A stretch of DNA of 64,000 nucleotides, from positions 81,475,840 through 81,539,839 of the forward strand of contig CM061068.1 in the NCBI GenBank assembly GCA_030762895.1, given 5' to 3'. The number at the start of each line of letters is the position of its first letter. Positions within the stretch are counted from its first letter, which is position 1. Of this stretch, positions 10,938-21,509 are shown piece by piece. Position numbers and translations under genes: made by a program. The notes under the pieces were generated by a model that saw only the letters and a program-made list of their open reading frames with translations, searched no databases and had not been told where the DNA came from. This stretch comes from Sophora flavescens (taxonomy: Eukaryota; Streptophyta; Magnoliopsida; Fabales; Fabaceae).

Positions 10938-12600
10938 AATCACCCCAAGCTTATTCAATTGCTTGTCCTCAAGCAATCACTAAGGCCAGTAGAAGAAAAC
11001 AGAACATAGATAGTGAACTAAGAACCCGAGCAAATAATCCAAGCAATAGGCAATTCAAACAATTCAGCAAGAGACAATCAATTCAAGTCCAATTAGAGGC
11101 TTAGGTTCCTTAGACTCATATTCTCACTGATTTGGGCACTCTTTCTCACTTGAAGCTCACCCCAAGCTTGTTTATTTGCTTGGCTCTCTTCCTACCTCAC
11201 TCAAGTGTTTAGGGGATAAGACATTTCACTCAATTTTCCTCAAGGAATGAATCCTACCATAGGCTTGACTATCAACCAATTCTCTACTTTATTAATGAAA
11301 ACAATTTAGAATCAAGAGGTCTTTTATTTGGTTGTAACTTGGCCATGGGATTAATCGTTAGGTGGGGATAACAAGAAAAGGACATTTCAAAAGGCTATAT
11401 AAACATCAAGCATTGCAAACATGACCTTCTAAAATACCTTCTTGGGTTTTCAATTTACTTTCCACCTTTCTTTGCTTTCCTTTTCTTTTTATTTTTCATT
11501 TTTCTCTCTTTTTTTTTCCATCCCCTTCTCTATTTATTTATTTTTTTTTCTTTTCTTTTTCTTTTATTTGGAGAAGGAGAGATTTTTCAACTCAAGAGAA
11601 TTATTTTTTCTGATTCTTTTCCCAAACTTTTTCAACTACCTTTTTACCCTTTTGTAATACTTTAGAAGGTCCCTATCAAACATATTTATCAAAACATTTC
11701 AAGGTACCAAGAAAAGCATTTTATTCATTCAGGCTCAAAATTGGGCAACTAAGGGGTAGCATTTCATCATTCAAAGCTCAGAAGGCCAGAAAAAATACCT
11801 ATTGCCTCAATCATTTTCAAAAATGTTTCCAAAAATTTTCAAGCTTCAAAATGGTTTCAAGTCAAGTTCTAGAGAAATTCATCCAAGAGGAATAACACTC
11901 TAACACAAAGAATGGGGTAGATTTTAGTGAGTACCCCTTTGGCTCAAAATCTCACATTTTAGTTCAGAATCAATGAAAAACAAAAATCTTCAGAACCATA
12001 TGCTAATTATCAACTATCCAAGATTATCTCAAACATTTTCATTTGCAGCCATATCACAAGAATTAAAAATTGGGTTCAACAATTCACTATCTCAAATTAT
12101 TTGACACTTAGTTCTCACAATCAGATTCAAAATTCAGGCAAGGGGCAATCTAATAATGTGATCATGCAAAACTATCATGCAAAACTATATGAATGCAACA
12201 TGAAAAATGCAAATGCAAAATACCCCTACCCCAAGCTTAAGAATTTACATTGTCCCCAATGTAAACAATCAAGTTGGAGAAAGGAAAGAAAAATAAAATA
12301 AGATAAAATGGAACGGCTTACCGAGGCGGTAACAAGTGTTGGCTTACATTCCAGTCAGAAACTGCCTGAGAATTGGGTGCTTTTTCTTGTCTTCTTGCTC
12401 TTCCCTCCTTCCTTCTTTCCCTGAAATCACTTGGAAATTTTATTAGTAAAAGAAAACTCTTGATCTTCTCAAATTATTCAAGAGTTTAAAATCAAAATAA
12501 ATTCTAACTAAAGAGAAAGGAAAATGAAAAAGGAAAAGAAAAATTGGGTTGCCTCCCAATAAGCGCTTCTTTAACGTCACTAGCTTGACTTATTCAAAAG
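10938..12600. other. Interior of the Athila/Tat-like element, non-coding part
   Basis: The polypurine tract region adjoins the 3' LTR: on the minus strand, AAGCTTGGGGTGATT ends at 10938. The remainder is AT-rich, with CCCAAGCTTAAGAATTTACATTGTCCCCAATGT-like sequence around 12230-12265 that is common next to genes of this lineage. Pyrimidine-rich runs occur at 11460-11560. No frame is convincing. Confidence 0.5.
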
Positions 12601-12602
12601 CA

Positions 12603-13313
12603 TCACCTGGCTCCTCCTCCCGGATCAAATGGAAATTGGGGCGGTGATTGTAACAGTAATATAACTTTATTTTCAATTCCACCCAGCCATTGGGTGGAAA
12701 TTCCATTGACCTTTACAATTATAAACTCACTTCCTCTCGGGTCAAATGGAATTGTCAAGAGGAAGTGTGACAGACAAGTGGAAGGGGTTAACTTACCATT
12801 ATCCACACATGCATGCAAGCCAACATATTTATTTAATGCAGTAAATTCAGCAAGCATGGTGGAGGGAGTGCTTTCCAAATGCACCGCCTTCTCACTTGTT
12901 TCTCTCCAAGGATTTGTGGAAGGTAATCCCTCTTGTTGTGGTTTACTTACCACCACCACTTCATCTTCAATTTGATCTATTCCCACAACCAGATTTTTCT
13001 CAAATTCTGTTTCATGTGGCTCTATGGGAATCATACATGGTGGTGGGGGTGGTAAATATGACAAAAAGGTTTCCCACTCCTCCTTGGAGTATATATATAC
13101 AAGCTCACCAGTCATAGGATCAACTCGTGATGGGATATTATGAGATAGAGAAAACTCCTCGAAGAATTCTCCCAAATTTATATCGTCATCCCACCACAAG
13201 TTGTCCTCCAAAACATGACTGGAAGCTTCCTCATCAGGTGGATAATAAAAATTTTCCATGACTTTTGTCCACCTTACAAAACAGAATTCAAAACAAAAAA
13301 ATGAAATATACAC
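12603..13313 (-). CDS. Unknown ORF of the non-autonomous LTR element (up to 236 aa)
   Basis: This is the only long frame in the element's interior, in the sense direction and beginning ~100 bp after the primer-binding site. The most likely start is the internal methionine MENFYYPPDEE (about 13259), since the upstream part (MYISFFCFEF) is low-complexity. The product is acidic, with a WWDDD..LGEFFEEF stretch, a MTGELVYIYSKEEWE segment, a PPPPP run and a GIDQIEDEVVVV segment. No gag, zinc-knuckle, protease or RT motif is present. I do not recognise it. The frame stays open for ~700 bp although the rest of the element is non-coding, which suggests recent or current constraint. It could be a remnant of a gag or envelope-position gene. 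Confidence 0.5.
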   Translation of the reverse strand: MYISFFCFEFCFVRWTKVMENFYYPPDEEASSHVLEDNLWWDDDINLGEFFEEFSLSHNIPSRVDPMTGELVYIYSKEEWETFLSYLPPPPPCMIPIEPHETEFEKNLVVGIDQIEDEVVVVSKPQQEGLPSTNPWRETSEKAVHLESTPSTMLAEFTALNKYVGLHACVDNGKLTPSTCLSHFLLTIPFDPRGSEFIIVKVNGISTQWLGGIENKVILLLQSPPQFPFDPGGGAR

Positions 13314-13392
13314 AGAAAATAAAAAATAAAAAAAAAATAAAAATGTCTAAATTAGTTGCCTCATTTGTTACTAATGATATTGACAAAGCCAA

Positions 13393-13410
13393 TCCCCGGC
13401 AACGGCGCCA
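13393..13410 (-). promoter_or_regulatory. Primer-binding site of the Athila/Tat-like element
   Basis: Read on the minus strand this is TGGCGCCGTTGCCGGGGA, six bases inside the 5' LTR. It matches the standard 18-nt primer-binding sequence of Athila/Tat-type elements and fixes their orientation. Confidence 0.85.
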
Positions 13411-13416
13411 AAAACT

Positions 13417-14785
13417 TGATGCGTGATTTTTAAGATATAAATAAAGGCAAGTGCACCTCGTCGCAATCAAGTAATACGGTGGTGAGACCGGTTATCGTAT
13501 CCACAGGGATCGGTTGTCAATTACCAATTCGCAAACTCAACAACTATCTAGACTAAACTAAAGTATGAAAAGATCAGAAAACAAAGAAATAAAATATTTT
13601 TGGTCTTTTGGGAATTTTATCGAACACTTGGTATGCAAACAGAGATGTGGCTAAGATTGTTAGGGTTAGACTACACTAATTCTCCCTTAATTGCAATGAA
13701 ATGGTTATCAACACAAGCACTACTTCAATTATGACAATCAAGCCTTTTCTAAAATACTCAAGCCTAATGTCTTAGGTGCATTGAGCCTAAAACCCCAAAT
13801 CAAACCCTAACGTCTTAGGTGGATTAATCTGTGATTTTGCATTAAGTCAAGACTTATAAGGTTGCAAGCATTCAACACCTATGTCTAGATTCTTGAACTA
13901 CTTGGCATATGATTCATGAGCATGCCTTAACACCAACCTTTCAGTCATCTATCAAAGCAACATATCATTCCTATGGGTAGCTAATCTAAGGAAAGCATTA
14001 AGCACAGAATCACATACTCATAAAGAAATAGAAACTTGCATTAAACAACCAAATCAATTTACAAATAAGTTCAGAAAAGTAATCATCTAACCCCAACAAT
14101 GGGGGATTTAACTATTCATGTACAAAGGAAACCAAACCAGAGAAATAGGAGAAGAGGAGAGAAGAGGCCCCATGTGAGCTTTCCTTCTTCTTCAAAGCAA
14201 CCCCTCTTGGCTCCCTTCTAGGGTTGAAACCCTAGCCCAGCCATAGCCTCCAAGTGCCTCCAAATGCCCTTTTTTTAGGTTAGAAGTCAGTCCTCTTTTC
14301 TGTTCAGCGCAGCCTTATTTATAGATCAGTCGCGCGTCACGGCCGTGATGGCCATCACGGCCAGGCCATGACGGCTTCTGGAGTGGGCGAATTTGCACAA
14401 AATGGGTTCTCGCGAGGCGAGCCCTTTGTTCGCGATGCGAATCCTGAATTTCTGGTAGGTCACGGCCGTGATGTCTATCACGGGCAGGCCGTGACGATCT
14501 CGACTTTGCCTTCGCTTCTGCTTGATCACGGCCGTGATGGTCATCACGGCCAGGCCGTGATGGGCTCTGTTTGGCTATATTCTTCACTTTTCAAGCTCTT
14601 TTTCATCCAAGCTCCACCATGGCTGATTTTGATCATTTTTACATTAAATTCCTGCAAAACAACACCAAGACACCGCTTCACCCGTTCCAAGGGAAAATCT
14701 AACTAAATCAACTAAATAATGCCTAATCTATATGCAAAATGCATGCAAAAGTATATAGAAAACATGATGTAAAATCACACTATCA
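13417..14785 (-). repeat. 5' LTR (promoter LTR) of the Athila/Tat-like element
   Basis: 1369 bp, the partner of 9567-10937. In element sense the U3 part carries three ~38-bp palindromic blocks (14525-14564, 14460-14496, 14337-14374) that end just upstream of a TATA-like CTATAAATAAGG at 14314-14324. The block positions and the CACGGCC core are conserved between the two LTRs despite other changes. Confidence 0.9.
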
Positions 14786-14878
14786 GTCGCTAATTCGGTT
14801 GCTAACATATTTAGCGGCCAAAAGTCATTAAAGAGAGATCGATTTTGTCGCCCGCTAAAAGCCTTTTTTCTTGTAGTG

Positions 14879-16240
14879 ATGCACAAAACCAATGTACCAA
14901 TTTTAGCACATAGCTACCTGATAATCCGCTGCCTTATCTAGTTTTATAGCTGGAAAGGTCATGATTTGTATGCCAATTGTTCGAGTTTAATCTCGTTTTT
15001 ACCCGAATTTGGCTTTAATTGTCCTTGATCAATGATTTGAGTGTTTTTAGTAATTTTTTTTAGGAATTTTGGTAGTTTTTGAGTCAAATAAAGCATCTAA
15101 TGCTATTTTAAGTTTCGGTTTAAAATTGAAGCTGGAAGAAACTAGGAAAAATGTAAGAAAACAAACTGGAATGCAAAGTTTTCGTGTCTCGAACTACGAG
15201 CCAGAAGGAAGAAATGAAGAATTTTGCATGCTCTATGGGGCGCCCCGCGAGCCAGCGAGGGCAATTCTGAAGCACCTCTGGGGTGCCCCACGAACAATGA
15301 TTAGCCCTGCGGAGCAGAAAGGAGAAAATTGAAGACCCCAGTCTCGCCCCGTGAGAATTGCTGAATCAGAATGGGTTATTTTTAGTTGCTCGCCCTGCGA
15401 ACATCTGCTCACCCCGCGAGCACGCGTAATTGTAGAATTGTATTTAAGACTTGTTTTTTATCCAAATTGTACCCTAATCCTAGTTTTTTGAGTGATGTGT
15501 CTTGCTTAGTGTTTTATGAGTTTTTTTTATGCATTCTTTTGGATTATTGATGATGATGTACGCTATGAGAAACTAATCTTCTTCTCTAAGGAATCGACGT
15601 AGCCGCTCATGACGGCATAGTGATTTGTGAACTTTTCTATTTCCTTCTCTTAATTCTTGCTTCTTAATTCTGATTTATATTACGTTAATCAAAAGAGCTC
15701 GTGATTAACTAGCCAAGCGTGATGAGTACGACAAGAGATTCATGCTTTAGGGTTTGAATTAAGAACACAAGTTGAGTATTGATAGGGAATATAATAGGAA
15801 CTTGTGTTATCGATATAGGGAACCGAGAACTTAATGAATCTTGCATATTAATCATCATAGAGTTATAATTGATTAATGTGTTTAGGTGTTTTCTTTTGTG
15901 ATCGAACGAGACATTAGAATAATTTAGGGTTATTGGTTGGCATAAAATTGAATTAGGGATAGAATAATATTCACATTGGTTCCATGTTTGATTGTGTAGT
16001 TGAAATCGTTACGTTAGATTCTCCCAATCATAATCTCCATCTAGCTAAGTGTTTGATTTGTTTTTATCTCTTTTTAATTAGATAATTAATTTGTTATCTT
16101 AATTGGTTTCTCATCATATTCTCTCTCCTTTAAATTGGTCAAACTTGGTTACTCTCTTTGAATTTAGGTAAATTGGTCACCTAATCCCTGTGTTCGATAC
16201 TCAGTTTCTTACCGTTTTAATTATTATTTGCTTCGATCCA
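14879..16240 (+). mobile_element. LTR-like remnant, probably Athila/Tat group
   Basis: There is no coding capacity apart from a short incidental frame. The region shows the make-up of a gypsy LTR: a GC-rich insert with repeated GCCCCGCGAGC/CACCCCGCGAGC motifs (15238-15425) reminiscent of the CGCGAGGCGAGC motif in the LTR at 10561, then a long AT-rich part, then an end reading CACCTAATCCCTGTGTTCGATACT (16176-16201), a phrase typical near the 3' end of such LTRs. Neither boundary is defined, and no second LTR or target duplication was found. Probably a decayed solo LTR. Confidence 0.4.
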
Positions 16241-16345
16241 ATATACTTCCCGGATCCCCTATAGCAAGGCCACCCTTTTAGGGCAGTAACTCCATACCTC
16301 CAACCTCTGGGACTCCACCGCCCACTATACAACGGGCCAGTCTTC
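16237..16345 (+). pseudogene. Broken copy of the Pro-rich small ORF at 19832
   Basis: The plus-strand reading PIARPP...PPTSGT..PT resembles PITRPP...PPTSGT..PT of the ORF at 19832-19960, with an in-frame TAG and a short insertion. The DNA identity is strongest over CCTCCAACCTCTGGGACTC. It suggests an old duplication within 4 kb. It could also be a shared repeat of unknown type. Confidence 0.3.
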
Positions 16346-17120
16346 AATCCTCCCCGTATTTGTTGGAGGATCCATCCTCCGATTTTTTGAGCCCTTGATT
16401 TATGATTAAAAAATGAATGACTGAGATTAAAGATTTGCAATTGAAGAGATAAGTACATAAGCCATTGTTAAAAAAGTTGACTCCTTTCTTTCTCTGTCAC
16501 CAAACTGAAAACTGAACCATTTTTTAGTTTAACCACATTTGATAGACTCAAGCGTTGCACCTCTATAACCTGCCACCCCTACCTCCTTCTTCAATTCCTT
16601 TTTTTCAGACGGGAAGGCGAGAATGCCATGTTCGCCTCATCGCTTATAGCTGTCGCATATACATCACATAAATAAATAAAGTAGACTAAAAATGGTAGCG
16701 AGGTGCAGAGCGATCTACCCTCCCTCCCTTCTAAGAGAAAAAAAAATTAAAAATAAGATAAGAAATTCTGCTACTACAACTCCTGCGAGTTTGTCCAAAA
16801 ACCACAAAAATTTTATATAAGTTGAGAAACCTAATTAAAAATTTTTATAATTCAAAGACCAACTCAATAATTAAACCTTTATATTTCATAACACTTAATT
16901 AGATATTCACAGTTTTTTGATTAATTACTTCTTTTTGTTATTGTTGTTAAAGGTATTATTATTTCAAAAATGAAATTTTGACAGCTAAATTGGACAACGA
17001 TATATAAGACACATACATTTGATAAATGCTTTGATCAATAAGTTAAAGTAAAGAGATTAGGTAAAATATTATTTTAAATGATATACCGCATATCTATATG
17101 GTGTCTCGGACAATATTTTG
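16346..17120. other. AT-rich intergenic DNA
   Basis: No gene, RNA or transposon signal that I can support. Confidence 0.4.
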
Positions 17121-17280
17121 TTGTCCAAATATTAGAACTCATTATTTTTTCAGCCGTGCTAATTGAACACGGTTTTTAGACAATAATACGACATCATGCT
17201 ACAAAGAGCGCTATTGTAGCACCAATTTTTTAATTTTTTTTTAAAATTTTGTCTTTTTTAAAAAAATAAAAATTTTATTT

Positions 17281-18095
17281 CTAAAAAAACCCATTCACCA
17301 GATAATGAATTGAATTCACCAGATATTTGTACATGATTCACCAGATATTTGCACATACTTAACCAAAAAATTTATTTATCAAAAAAACCCATTCACCAGA
17401 TATTTACACATACTTAACCAAAAAATTTATTGATAAAAAAAATTTACCAAATAATGAACTGAATTCACCAGATATTTATACCTGATTCACCATATATTTG
17501 CACATACTTAACCAAAAAATTTATTTCTCAAAAAAACCAATTCACCAGATAACGAACTGAATTCACCAGATATTTATACCTGATTCACCAGATATTTGCA
17601 CATACTTAACCAAAAAATTATTTCTCAAAAAAACCCATTCACCAGATAATGAACTGGATTCACCAGATATTTGTACATGATTCACCAGATATTTGCACAT
17701 ACTTAAACAAAAAATTTATTTATCAAAAAAACCTATTTACCAGATATTTACACATACTTAACCAAAAAATTTATTTATAAAAAAAAACACGTTCACCAAA
17801 TAATGAACTGAATTCACCAGATATTTATACCTGATTCACCATATATGCACATACTTAACCAAAAAATTTATTTCTCAAAAAAACTTATTCACCAGATAAT
17901 GAACTGAATTCACCATATATTTATACCTGATTCACCAGATATTTATACCTGATTCACCAGATATTTGCACATACTTAACCAAAAAAATTATTTCTCAAAA
18001 AAACCCATTCACCAGATAATGAACTGAGTTCACTAGATATTTGTACCCGATTCACCAGATATTTACACATACTTAATCAAAAAAATTATTAAAAA
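17281..18095. repeat. ~100-bp tandem repeat array (about eight units)
   Basis: The unit reads roughly CCCATTCACCAGATAATGAACTG, then one or two TTCACCAGATATTT(G/A)(T/C)AC pieces, then CATACTTAACCAAAAAATTTATTTATC. Successive units begin near 17290, 17389, 17440, 17530, 17636, 17730, 17880 and 17998. Some are shortened. The ATTCACCAGATA core itself repeats within each unit, so the array has two levels. The array is bounded by runs of A/T. Its flanks (17120-17230 and 18120-18220) both carry ACGGTGTC/GTGTC-like and GTAGCACC/GCTACCG-like pieces, so it may lie inside a transposon. Confidence 0.75.
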
Positions 18096-18229
18096 AAAAT
18101 TATTTTTTTTTTTAAAAAAAGACCCGCTACCGTGATGTATAGTACAACTACAATATCATATAATACACTGTTCATACGGTGTCGCCGTATCTGTGTCGAA
18201 AAACTGTGTCAATTTAACCTTTTTCATTA

Positions 18230-18594
18230 TTTTTTACTTACAACCTTATTATCGGACAAGATTGTAGCCTAAATCGCAGACAAAGACGGTCTGCTCCGAA
18301 AGGACTTGAATGCCACTGAATAAAATCCCTTATTTCAATTATATTACTCGTCAAATAAAAATTCTGAAAGTGATCTCTGCCAAGTTTGATTGTTATTATC
18401 TGGAAATAACGTGGAAACTAGAATACATTTTGCATTGGGAAAATAATAATTCTGGAGTAAGATTCAATAAAATTTCTAGAAAAAACTATAAACAATATAA
18501 CAAAATTACTTTAACAAATGACACCTAATAATTTTTTAAAAGAGTTATGATATTTATACACCTAACATTCTATATTTATACTTTTCTATACTTA
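18230..18594. other. AT-rich spacer
   Basis: No supported gene. The open frame at 18310-18528 has no recognisable features. Confidence 0.35.
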
Positions 18595-18603
18595 TATATT
18601 ATT

Positions 18604-18918
18604 GGATTAAATATATTTTCAATCCCTCATTTTTTTTAACTGTTCGGTTTTAGTCCCTCGTTTAGAATACATGTTTTTTTAGTCCCTCGTTTTTAAAATG
18701 TGTTAGAAGTGGTCTCTACACCAGACATTTTTAGTCCCTCATTTTTTACAAAAAAATTGGTTTTAGTCCATCTTTCTTCAAACAAAAGTGTGGTGCAATA
18801 ACCATTTCTGTTTTCTGACATATTTTAAAAAACGAAGGATTAAAAAAGTACATTTTCCAAACGGGGGACGAAAACAAAACTTTTGTAAAAAATGAGGAAC
18901 TAAAAATATATTTAACCC
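18604..18918. mobile_element. Mutator-like MITE with 9-bp target duplication
   Basis: A 315-bp element whose inverted ends read GGATTAAATATATTTT at the left and, reverse-complemented, GGGTTAAATATATTTTTAG at the right. It is flanked by the exact 9-bp duplication TATATTATT (18595-18603 and 18919-18927). The interior is built of TTTTAGTCCCTC-type repeats. Nine-base duplications are the mark of Mutator-superfamily insertions, and this family (phrases like TTTTAGTCCCT inside GGTTAAATAT ends) is common in legumes. No coding capacity. Confidence 0.9.
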
Positions 18919-18927
18919 TATATTATT

Positions 18928-19738
18928 TTATGCTCCTCAAATCAATCAACACCTAAAACACATTCCCCCAATACGGTGCAGGTACGGTGTCCCAGGAAGG
19001 TGTTCATTTATCATTTCTCTTTTTAAAATACAGTTGTAAAAGTTATGTTATTTGAACATAAATTTTGGAAATCGTATGTGATATCATATATATTAATCTC
19101 TATCTTTTACAGTCTTACTTACTTTTTATCTTTTTTATATACACGCTTCCTAAAAATACACTAAAAAAACAAAGAGAACAAATTATGATATCCTCCAGTT
19201 GTCATAACTACACGGTTGACTATTATCGCCGTGAACTGTTATGTTATTTAATCCAAATTCCGAGGGTGTACGAGCTACCAACTAATTGTAGCACACGTCT
19301 ATCCTCACATATGAGTATGACCTTGTCTTATTGCCGTGAAAAAGAGCTGGTAACAAAAGCGTAAGAAAATAGAAGAACAAGAAAAGAATGAGCAATTTTC
19401 ATAGAGATATCAAGGCATTAACACACCAAATTAAAGGGCTAAAAAATGCTACCGGGGCGCGTATTCAAAGTTCAAATCTTTGACAATGCATGAGAGTTTT
19501 CGTTACGGTTTCTAACGTGTGCCGACTCACATATATATCTGCTTGTGCTACATCCCATGGTTGTGCTCCTTGTGCTACAAGCTACGTTCCTACACAAATC
19601 CTAGGAATTCAATGTTTAATTTGTAAAATAGGAAATATAAAACAAGTTAAATAGAAGAAATTTCTATGTAAATTACCATGAATCACTTGGTATATTCCTT
19701 GCATGAAATAATACGCACAAGTCACAGCCCACATTTGC
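18928..19738. other. Intergenic DNA upstream of the small candidate gene
   Basis: AT-rich with a few short GC-richer stretches (19450-19560). A frame at 19065-19364 (99 codons) begins with a hydrophobic stretch but has no family resemblance. Confidence 0.35.
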
Positions 19739-20640
19739 TATATATATGTTTCATCAACATTGTTAACTTATAACAAGAGAGTAATTGTCCATACACAAAA
19801 CCAATATAACGATTCGATCGAGAAGAAAGCCATGAGTTCCCAAACCACAAGCATTCAGACGGTTCTCCCTATAACAAGGCCACCTCCAAACTCGAGGCCT
19901 CCAACCTCTGGGACTCGACTGCCAACTACACAAGATGTCTTTTCCCGGAGGCCGAGATGATTTCATACCATATTTGTCATTCAACAGGTATACTTATTTG
20001 TAATCATCTGAAACACCCTCAATCTAATTCTAAATCATATGAATACTAAGGTGTAACATTTGAATAAATGAGTATCAGGGTACTCAAAAACCGATATACC
20101 TAAAGTTAGCTAAGAGCCTTGTTATAAATCACAGGACTACAAAACCAAAAAATCAACCATTACTTGTTACAATGCTACGGCAATATACTAGGTCCATACA
20201 CCATTCAGAAAATAAAGTAATACCACCTAGAGAAGCCACTGAAAACCATTTTCAAGAGCATATACCTTCACCCTATCCAACAAGTTAATCAAATGATCAG
20301 CCGTATCATTTCCAAAAACAATTCCATTTCTAAATTATATTCTGCATTCCAATTTTTCTTTTAAAAAAAATTTCTAAATTATATGAATACTAAGGTGCAC
20401 CATATAACTGGCGTATTTTCTTAATTATGGTTTTTGTGTTTGTATATATGTTGCAGATTCATGTGAAAGTATTGGAACTAGCTAGAAGCTTAAATTGTTG
20501 AAGGTGAATGGAAGGTAGTAGAGGGAGAATAAGCATCAGCTAATGTATTCGTTTATTTAATTCAATAATTTATTATTTTGATTTAGGTGATCTGTTGAGT
20601 GTTTGCTTCTCATGTAACGGAGTCGCCATTTGTGTGGAGT
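19739..20640 (+). other. Candidate small transcription unit with one intron
   Basis: A TATATATA box at 19739-19746 precedes a 5' leader and an ATG at 19832. A GT donor sits at 19988 (AACAG|GTATAC) and an acceptor at 20455-20456 after a T-rich tract (ATGTTGCAG). After the acceptor comes AT-rich, UTR-like sequence. If the 42-codon ORF is real, the intron lies in the 3' untranslated region. The unit may equally be a non-coding RNA or a decayed gene. Confidence 0.3.
19832..19960 (+). CDS. Small Pro/Arg/Thr-rich ORF (42 aa), unknown
   Basis: The ATG at 19832 is chosen over the one at 19760 because 19760 lies only 14 bp downstream of the TATA box, probably before the transcription start. The product starts MSSQTTSIQT and contains RPPP, RPPTSGT and ends SRRPR. 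It has no signal peptide and no known peptide-hormone motif that I can identify. A related reading at 16237-16345 keeps the same frame pattern but has a stop. I cannot assign a function, and chance conservation is possible. Confidence 0.25.
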   Translation: MSSQTTSIQTVLPITRPPPNSRPPTSGTRLPTTQDVFSRRPR

Positions 20641-20649
20641 GTTGTAAGC

Positions 20650-21040
20650 TTTTATTTCCTTGTACTAGCTTGATTTAATTTTCATTGTAAACATACTAAA
20701 TAATTTGAAAATATATTAGTGATAAATTGTCCATGATTTTGAGTCAATATATATATTGTCCTACATGTTTGTTAATTTACTCATCTCAGCGCTCTTCTTT
20801 TAATTACAATAAACAACTTCATCTTGTTTTCTTCTTTCATTACAAGAAATATGTGGTGCGGATAAGGTTGTTTTCCTCTACAATGTCACTACATCAACCT
20901 TTCATGTAAATAATAGCAAAATAAGAAACTACATGCCAAATACTAGGAGTGAGATCCCCTCCATTTTGTTCTCTTCATATCCCCTCTATTTATGAGAGAG
21001 ATAGACAGAATGGATTTTGAATAATTTAATGTTTTTTTAA
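20650..21040. other. AT-rich spacer
   Basis: No supported gene. Near 20945-21005 is a GAGATCCCCTCCATTTTGTTCTC...CTATTTATGAGAGAGATAG-like segment with a looser direct repeat at 21433-21485. Confidence 0.35.
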
Positions 21041-21044
21041 ATGT

Positions 21045-21385
21045 TAAATAAACTTCGAGACAATTTTTTTATAAACACTATTTGTATTAAGAAGAGATAC
21101 ATGGATACCCCAACCCATATACAACTGAACACTCAACAATCATCAGCTGTAGATAAAATACTGTTCCAAATCAGGAACAAAACCAAAACAGTAGAGGACC
21201 AAGCTGATAAAATAACCAAACCAACCACCGGATAAGACCTTCAAACACGACAATCCAAATAGACAAGCCCAAAATCCAGAATACAGATAGACAACCAAAA
21301 AGAAGCTTGCTTGAACACCTGTTTGATGAGAAGGTCCTTTGGCCATCAATAACTAAACTGTAGAGAAACACCCAAGCCATAATAT
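21045..21385 (-). pseudogene. Possible non-LTR retrotransposon 3' tail
   Basis: On the minus strand a region rich in TTG/TTT runs in two overlapping frames encoding hydrophobic, Trp/Leu/Phe-rich peptides. It then passes into a tail with CTTCTTAATACAAATAGTG, resembling the 3' ends of plant LINE-derived sequences. There is no RT motif. The hydrophobic frames are probably accidental products of T-rich sequence. Weak call. Confidence 0.22.
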
Positions 21386-21509
21386 TGGTGAGTGGCAGCT
21401 ATTACGGAACAATCTCTATGTATTTGAGTTGGGGTCCTCTCCATTCTCAAAATAAATGGACGGCTCTATTTAAGAGAGAGATAAATACAAATGAGAGATT
21501 CACATGGTT

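Larger units (their letters stand above)
9567..14785 (-). mobile_element. Non-autonomous Athila/Tat-like LTR retrotransposon, intact ends
   Basis: Two direct LTRs (9567-10937 and 13417-14785, TGATGCG...ACTATCA) flank a 2.5-kb interior, with a perfect GTCGC duplication. The primer-binding site next to the right LTR, read on the minus strand, is TGGCGCCGTTGCCGGGGA, the form used by Athila/Tat-type Ty3/gypsy elements. The element therefore reads right to left. The interior has no gag, protease, RT or integrase, only one 236-codon frame of unknown function. A segment at about 12541-12580 matches the conserved GGGTTGCCTCCCAATAAGCG stretch that I associate with the 3' side of such elements. It must be mobilised in trans. 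I count about twenty LTR differences by eye, mostly transitions, so the insertion is fairly recent. Confidence 0.85.
9527..14878. mobile_element. CACTA-type MITE, interrupted by an LTR element
   Basis: The right end at 14864-14878 reads TTTTTTCTTGTAGTG, the standard 3' terminus of plant CACTA MITEs (reverse complement CACTACAAGAAAA). Just inside it (14791-14863) and to the left of the inserted LTR element (about 9527-9566) are short GCAACC/GGTCGCT/GCGGCCAAAA subterminal motifs typical of this group. A matching CACTACAAG left end was not found, so the left part is truncated, or the element reaches further left and includes the Tim17 fragment. The LTR element at 9567-14785 inserted into it and duplicated GTCGC. 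Confidence 0.45.

Noticed and set aside
17281..18095. Regular repeats considered as a CRISPR array
   Set aside because: Plant nuclear context, unit ~100 bp with no unique spacers, and repeats vary throughout. A minisatellite.
19065..19364. 99-codon plus-strand frame with a hydrophobic N-terminus
   Set aside because: No family match, no duplication and low-complexity start.
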